From positions 17,854,228-17,918,227 of the forward strand of contig OZ023184.1 in the NCBI GenBank assembly GCA_963995505.1: DNA of 64,000 nt. The letters are read 5' to 3'. The notes under the pieces are model-generated. The model had not been told where the DNA came from and did no database searches. It saw only the letters and a list, made by a program, of their open reading frames with translations. Origin of the DNA: Hypericum androsaemum. Taxonomy: Eukaryota; Streptophyta; Magnoliopsida; Malpighiales; Hypericaceae. Position numbers and translations under genes: made by a program. Positions 58,090 through 64,000 of this stretch are shown here, piece after piece (position 1 is the first letter of the stretch; each line of letters opens with the position of its first letter).

Positions 58090-60081
58090 GTAATGCTATT
58101 TCATCAGAACGATTGTTTTCACATACTAATATAAATTTTTGTAGTATATTTTGTTCTTATTCGTACGTACTTTAGAAAATTTTGCAGGAGATTAATATTC
58201 TTCAAGATATTTGCTAGAAAAAAATTTTTACATTTTTTTATAGTACTAATCAAATCACTTAAAACTTTCTGAACGAATCATTAACGGAGTATTGCAATGT
58301 GAAAATACGACAACATTACGCTCTTCTATACACTTTGAAATTGATACAGGTAAAACAAAATGGACCCTTGTTGGGTTTGTTTATAGATGTATAAATTAGT
58401 AATTTATTGTTTTACAATTTTGGATTAAAAATAAAATTTTAATTTTTATGATTCTCATACAACTCGAATAGTTGAAGTTCGTTAGCTCATCTAAAAAACA
58501 CTAGCTTAATTTTCCTCGGAGGTGACAATATATTAAATATTTATCGAAAGAGTTTTACTACGATTTTACCCTCTTAAAAAAATTTCATGCGACTCAAATA
58601 TAAATTAATTAATTTAATAAATTCATATACTCGTACAAACCGAAAAACTTGTAATTAACCCATTCCACAAATTCGATGGAGGCACCAGTGGCGGCAGTTG
58701 GAAATTGGGTTTTAGTGCTGTTTAGGTAGGACAAAAAATTAAATTAAGATTACTTTTCTATCGTTTAGGTGATGAATAAGATCATGGAATAATATCAATT
58801 GGGCCCACTATCGGTATGATAGGAGTTCTTTTTGTTGGGCCAGTGGGCCCTAATCCATATCGCCATCTCTCCGGTGGGCCAACCACCCAGACCAAACATG
58901 TTATTTTATCCCCAATATTCCCATTCTGTAACCATCGTGCTTGATTAATCATGATATGCATCTAACTAATCTGCCACATTTGGTGCTCAAAGTGGAACAA
59001 AGCAAACTTGTAAAGAAAATTTATCTAACTCATTTGTTTTTTAATATTTTATGTTAAAATGAAGTTCTTACATTGTATCACAATATATTGATCTCGTTGT
59101 TCATTGTTTTTGCACTAATCTCTTCTTTTTGGACGTTGGTAAAATTAAAACATGTACAAACTTTTTGTCTGATGAACTTCATCGAGGAGTGTGTTGAGAT
59201 AACTAAATTAGTTTGTAGAGTAACAAATTGTAGGAAAGTTGTTCGGAACTTTGTACTTTGAGCTGGCCCGCAAGATTCAAAAAGAAAAAAAAAGGGAAGA
59301 AAATGACGAGGTCGAAAAAACATTTGGGCTTCTTAAGCCCTGTTCGGAACTTTTTACTTTAAGATGGGCCGAAAAGATATAGCTTAGTTAAAAGCCTACT
59401 GGTCTCGAGTTTCTTCAACACCCTCGTCCTCCCTACGATCAACAGATTTATCTATGAATTTCCCCCGTCGATTGAAAGCAAAATCGAATTTAGGGTATAA
59501 GTCACACCTCTCTTTTTTAATGTTATGCAACTAGCTCAAAAAATTACATAATAGCATGAATCATATGCCCAGATCCTTATTAATTTTTTTTTACGGTAGA
59601 CCCAAATCTTTATTTTAATTCTCTTAAAAAAGATCTAGGTCGGATCATGGTGACCTACAAACCGTATTATTTAGTTAATTTTTTAAAAACATAAACCATC
59701 GCGTGATATTTCATAATACCAAAGAGACTCCAAAATATTCGCTAAAATAAGTCAACCAAAAAAACTAAACAAGTAAAAGAAATTCAAAGCTCGGTAGAAT
59801 TTGACATTAATTTTAATATCATATATATAAATTTATTATTATCTTAAAAAGTTTGGGCAAGATGCTACACATCCATATTCATGCCTTTATCATTTTTAAA
59901 AATAAAGATCTAGACATGATATGGGTAGAAATCTGGATTATGGACTTTTCGGGTTTCAATTCAGATAGACTCATAGACCTTAAACGAAAATGATCTAATG
60001 CCATCTCTAATATCTAAATAAAAAATATATTTTTCATGCTTATAAAATAAACACATCACTATCAATGTAGCGATATTAGGA
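58090..60081. other. No supported gene
   Basis: AT-rich intergenic DNA without recognisable coding sequence or clear element ends. Confidence 0.5.
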
Positions 60082-61040
60082 CGTGGAATTAGGGCTGAGT
60101 AACAAACCGAAGAAAACCGATTCACCGACCAAACTGCCCAAACCGATGAAGTTAAAAAACCAAACCGACGAGGGAAACGGTGCCATGGTTTCTCGGTCAG
60201 GTTAAACCAACTCATCGGTTGTGTTTTGGTGTCAATTTTTTTCGAAACCGTTACACCGTTGCACCGAGGGAAACAATGTCGTTTTAATTAAAATATATAT
60301 AGCTACTTAAGTTGTCTAGATAAAAAAACCTAGCTAAAATCCATCTCCCTTTCCTCTCGTCTCGACAGCGCCGCTCCTTTCCCACTCTCAGAATCCATCT
60401 CCCCTCTCCCACTGCCACCGGACTTCTCCTCCTCCCTCGCCCTTCTCCCGTCGTCAGTCATCACTCGTCTCTCCCTTCCCTCCCTTCCCAGCTCCTTGGT
60501 TCTTCCTCACTTCTCCCGCTGCTCCCTAGTCCCTTCCCACTCTCGATTCGACAGAAATCCTAAAAAGTTAAAAACCCAATCGTTTTCAAAGTTGTGTTCA
60601 TCGACTATCTATAGCCTGTAGGTAAGATTTGTACCTCATAAGATAGTTAAAAATGTGTTTGCCACTTTCCGGCCTCGTTCCTTGTATTGGTTTTAACATG
60701 CATTAACAATGTGACTATATGTTAATTAACAAGGCATTCTCTGCGTTCCTCGTTCACTCGTGGGATTCATTACGATTTATGATGGTAAGTGATGTGATTT
60801 GGCAATGGGCGTTCTCTGTGTTCGTTGTGAGTTGTGTGGGGGTTCTATATATTTTTTTACTGAGAGTGATTATGGTTTAGACTGCGATGTTGTTGGGTAA
60901 TTATTACTTATGGATTTTGTTGGGTACTGCTAGTTATGGATGTTTACTGAGAGTGAGATGACGGTGTTGTCATGTTTAGCTGCTTACTGTGTTATCTTAT
61001 TGTTGTTTTTATTTAATTACAGGTAAATGATGTTGTTAAT

Positions 61041-63065
61041 ATGCCGAGTGAGATCCCGACTGAGATCGCGAGTGAGATCCCTAGTGAGGTCATAGAGGAT
61101 CCAATTGTTGTTGTTGCGGCTAATACTTCTGGTACGCTACATCTTAAACCTCATTTGCCTTTGAAAAAGAAAGTTAGAGCGAAGACAGTTAGTAAGAATA
61201 GGAGAAAAGTTAGTGATGTGTGGGAACACTTCACAAGGGTTCAAGATATGGAAGATGGTGAAGATTATACTTCATGTAATTACTGTGGTAAACCGTATAC
61301 ATGTCATAGTAAGAGAAATAGAACCACGACTATGAGAATTCACTTAGAGAAAATGTGCCCAAAATTTGTAAGAAAAGATTTGAAACAAACTGTTTTGTCT
61401 TTCGAAAAGGCTGAAGTTGGATGTGGTGTAGGTAAGTTGAAGGCAATTACTTTTAATCAGGATGAGGCTCGGCTTCAATTGGCTAAAATGGTGATTATTG
61501 ATGAGATGTCTTTTAGAATAGTAGAAGGAGAGGGATTTAATGCCTATAGCCGATATTTGCAGCCTAGGTTGGTGTTACCCCATAGGACAACATTAGCTAA
61601 GGATTGCATGAAATTGTATGAAGCTGAGAAGTCAAAGTTAAAAAGGCTTTTGAAAAATGAGAGATTGTGTTTCACCACGGATACCTGGACATCCGTCCAA
61701 AATCTGAATTATATGTGTTTGACAGGGCATTGGATTGATAAAGATTGGGTGTAGGGGTGAGCATTCGGATAATCCGAATCCGAATTATCCGAATTTCCTA
61801 TTATCCGAAATATCCGAATTTAGTATTTTTTGATCCGAATCCGAATCCGAAATCCGAATTATCCGAAATCCGAAATCCAAAATTATTTCGGATTCGGACT
61901 CGGATAATCCGAATTATCCGAATTTTGATGTTGTTTAGTTTTATATAGAGTCAAACATGTTTAAATATAATATATGTGTTAAGGTCAACCCCATCTTCCA
62001 ATTAAAATCGGCCCAGCCCAATAGATATATTACATATGTATTAATAAATTCGGATATTCGGATAATCCGAATTTATTTTTTTTATATCCGAATCCGAATC
62101 CGAATCCGAAATAAATATTTCGGATAATCCGAATCCGAATCCGAATATAAAAGTATCCGAATCCGAATCCGAAAAAAAAATCGGATATCGGATTCGGATA
62201 TCGGATATCGGATTTTTTGCTCACCCTTAATTGGGTGTATCAAAAGAGGGTGCTTAACTTTTGCCCAATTGTGGATCATAAGGGTGAGACAATTGGAGAT
62301 GCTATTGAGTCTTGCTTTATTGTGTGGGGTATTGAAAAAGTTTTAACCATTACAGTTGACAATGTTAGCTCTAATGATGTGGCGCTTCACACATTAAAAT
62401 TATCTACTAGATATAAGCTGAAAAATATCATATCTAACCATGACTTTTTGCACATGAGATGTTGTGCACATATTGTCAATTTGGTTGTTCAAAGTGAATT
62501 GAAAGAGCTAAATGAGTCAGTTGTAAAGATCCGAAGAGCAGTGAAGTATGTTAAATCTTCTCCGGCTAGAGAAAAGCTTTATAATGCATGTGTGAAATAG
62601 CCGGCTGTTGCTTCCTCTAGCTCAACCCAAGTTGACGTTGAAATAGGGGATGACGAAATTGATGAGGATGATTTCGTATTGAGCTCAACATCTCGGGATC
62701 ATTGGGATAAGAAAATAAGAGCGGATAAGTCAATTGACACAAGTTCTGATTTGTCCAAGTATTTAAATGATCCCGTGGAAGAGAATTGTGTCACATTTGA
62801 CTTATTGAGTAGGTGAAAAGTGAACGCGTCTAAGTACCCGATTATTACTGAAATTGCACGAGATGTGCTAGCAATTCCTATTTCCACAGTTGCATCAGAA
62901 TCTGCATTTAGCACGGATGGACGTGTGCTTGATCCTTATCGAAGTTCTTTAAAGTCGAGTACCGTGCAAGCACTTTTGTGCACTCAAAATTGGTTGAGGA
63001 GTAAGCTTCCAACGAGTTTAGATGAAATGGAAGACCCATTAGGAGACAACGACATTGTAGGTTAG
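61041..63065 (+). pseudogene. hAT transposase (BED finger, catalytic core, dimerisation domain), broken
   Basis: Starts at the ATG at 61041, just after an intron acceptor (TTACAG, ~61021). The BED-type zinc finger (VWEHFTRVQ...CNYCGKPYTC...HLEKMC) lies at about residues 57-108, then FTTDTWTS with the first catalytic Asp. A MITE splits the gene at 61752. The frame resumes at 62238 with VYQKRVLNFCPIVDHKGETI and VDNVSSNDVALHTL. It stops at 62598, where the large middle domain appears deleted. The C-terminal hAT dimerisation domain (YPIITEIARDVLAIPISTVA, SESAF) follows to 63065, preceded by a TGA at 62814 where family members have Trp. No active enzyme is possible. Confidence 0.9.
61752..62229. 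mobile_element. Palindromic hAT MITE inside the transposase gene
   Basis: 478 bp with ends TAGGGGTGAGCA and the inverse TGCTCACCCTTA (11 of 12 match). Perfect 8-bp target duplication ATTGGGTG (61744-61751 and 62230-62237). Nearly all the interior near both ends is built from ATTCGGATAATCCGAAT-type palindromes. The insertion places a TAG directly after the target site, ending the transposase frame. Confidence 0.95.
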
Positions 63066-63849
63066 TCTCGTTTTGCCTCTAATTTCTTTTTATGTATTAG
63101 TTTGGCTATACAATTTGACTAAAATCTATTCGTTCGTTGTGTACACTTGCAGAACTCCTTGGGGATCAGAAAAGCTTGGTTTAATACAGTAGGTTGCCTT
63201 TAATTTGTCAAGATTTTTCTTCATTTTGTTAATGCAGTAGAATTTCCTTCATTCAGTTTAAGAGCTTGGCTTAATGCAGTAACTCCGCCTTACTTTTGAT
63301 TCATTCTGCTTCTCATTGACTCATGTTGATTATTGCTGCCTTACTTAATTTGTATGCATATCAGCTACAGCCTAAGTGCCTACTGGATACACATTTTGAA
63401 GGAGAGGTTGAAGCTTGAAGACCGAAGAAGTTATCTCAATCTACTTCTTAGTTTTAGATTAATTGCAGACTGTAGTAGGTTTTTTTTGTGTTTAATTGCA
63501 GACCATACTTTTGTAATTCAAGCTTGATGGATTTGCTTGAATACTTTGACAATTGCAGAATGTTGTTATCAAACTTTTGCAGAGTTAAAATCTGAAATTT
63601 CTTGTAAATTTGTGTTAGGATTTATGGGCCAATTTTTGGGCCCAAGTCAAAGTTAATAGAAAAAATGTTGGACCGACACACCGCCAACCCGATGAACAAA
63701 AGGTTAGGCCGACACACCGCCAAACTGTCGGTGTTGGCTAAAAAAATTTCACCTTCGGCGACACTTTATATAAAAGGTATAGTTCGGTGTCGGGTTCAAT
63801 AAATGAGTCTAAACCACGAGACCGATAATTATTCAGCCCTACATGGAAC

Positions 63850-64000
63850 CACGATGATAAATTTATCCCAAACGCCACCAACTTTGCAGTTACATTGTAG
63901 CGGTCACCGATCCTCCTCATCGTCGCATAACTAATTTTTCATTTTTTTGTGTGAAACAGTTGACTATATTCTAGAGCCACTCTGGTACACTTCAACCATG
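63850..64000. other. Flank beyond the hAT element
   Basis: Too short to interpret; no feature seen. Confidence 0.4.

Larger units (their letters stand above)
60090..63841 (+). mobile_element. hAT DNA transposon, defective
   Basis: Ends TAGGGCTGAGTAA and the inverse TTATTCAGCCCTA. Flanks CGTGGAAT (60082-60089) and CATGGAAC (63842-63849) are an 8-bp target duplication with two transitions. Subterminal ACCGA/TCGGT motifs crowd both ends (60105-60260, 63660-63800), as expected of transposase binding sites. It carries a broken transposase gene and a nested MITE. Length without the MITE and its repeat is about 3.27 kb. Confidence 0.88.

Noticed and set aside
61752..62229. Possible CRISPR-like or satellite array from the regular ATTCGGAT units
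   Set aside because: Units are contiguous palindromes without spacers, bounded by hAT ends and a target duplication, in a plant genome.

Overview
The window is nuclear DNA of a flowering plant, most likely a eudicot. It is AT-rich, genes are split by GT-AG introns, and it holds plant-specific families: a class I KNOX gene, a neprosin-domain protein and an NSP-interacting-kinase type LRR receptor kinase. Most of it is layered transposable elements. No species name can be given safely from the sequence alone.

Layout. 1-4.5 kb: 5' part of a minus-strand KNOX gene; its ELK and homeobox exons lie outside the window. 4.5-12 kb: gene-poor. 12.3-17 kb: a cluster of long-terminal-inverted-repeat Mutator-like elements with perfect 9-bp target duplications, one nested in another, one carrying the C-terminal half of a GATL glycosyltransferase. 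17-23.7 kb: gene-poor, with a copia relic and two arrays of ~22-bp repeats. 23.8-26.4 kb: an intact seven-exon neprosin-family gene, followed by a decayed copy of its last exon. 28.8-38.5 kb and 44.9-49.5 kb: two copies of a ~4.5 kb segmental duplication. Each copy has a minus-strand NIK-type kinase and part of an unidentified plus-strand gene at the kinase's 3' side. The second copy (45.6-48.3 kb) is intact, with ten exons encoding 626 aa. The first is a pseudogene with four microhomology-flanked deletions, and it was later invaded by a Mutator-like element carrying a plastid lipoamide dehydrogenase fragment and by an L1-type LINE; the second copy keeps the empty sites. 38.5-45 kb: a copia LTR with primer-binding site, tRNA-like SINE heads, and an old LINE split by a hAT element. 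50-58 kb: an interrupted unidentified pseudogene, two more elements of the 9-bp-TSD family, and a LINE 3' relic. 60.1-63.8 kb: a defective hAT transposon whose transposase gene is split by a palindromic hAT MITE.

Probably functional host genes are the KNOX gene (partial here), the neprosin gene and the 45.6-48.3 kb kinase. They do not form an obvious pathway. The main interest is the transposon biology: a family of gene-capturing long-TIR elements with a conserved TGACGTCA palindrome, and a duplication whose two copies give a relative chronology of insertions and pseudogenisation. Exon borders were set by hand from splice signals, reading frame and family knowledge; no alignment or expression data were available.
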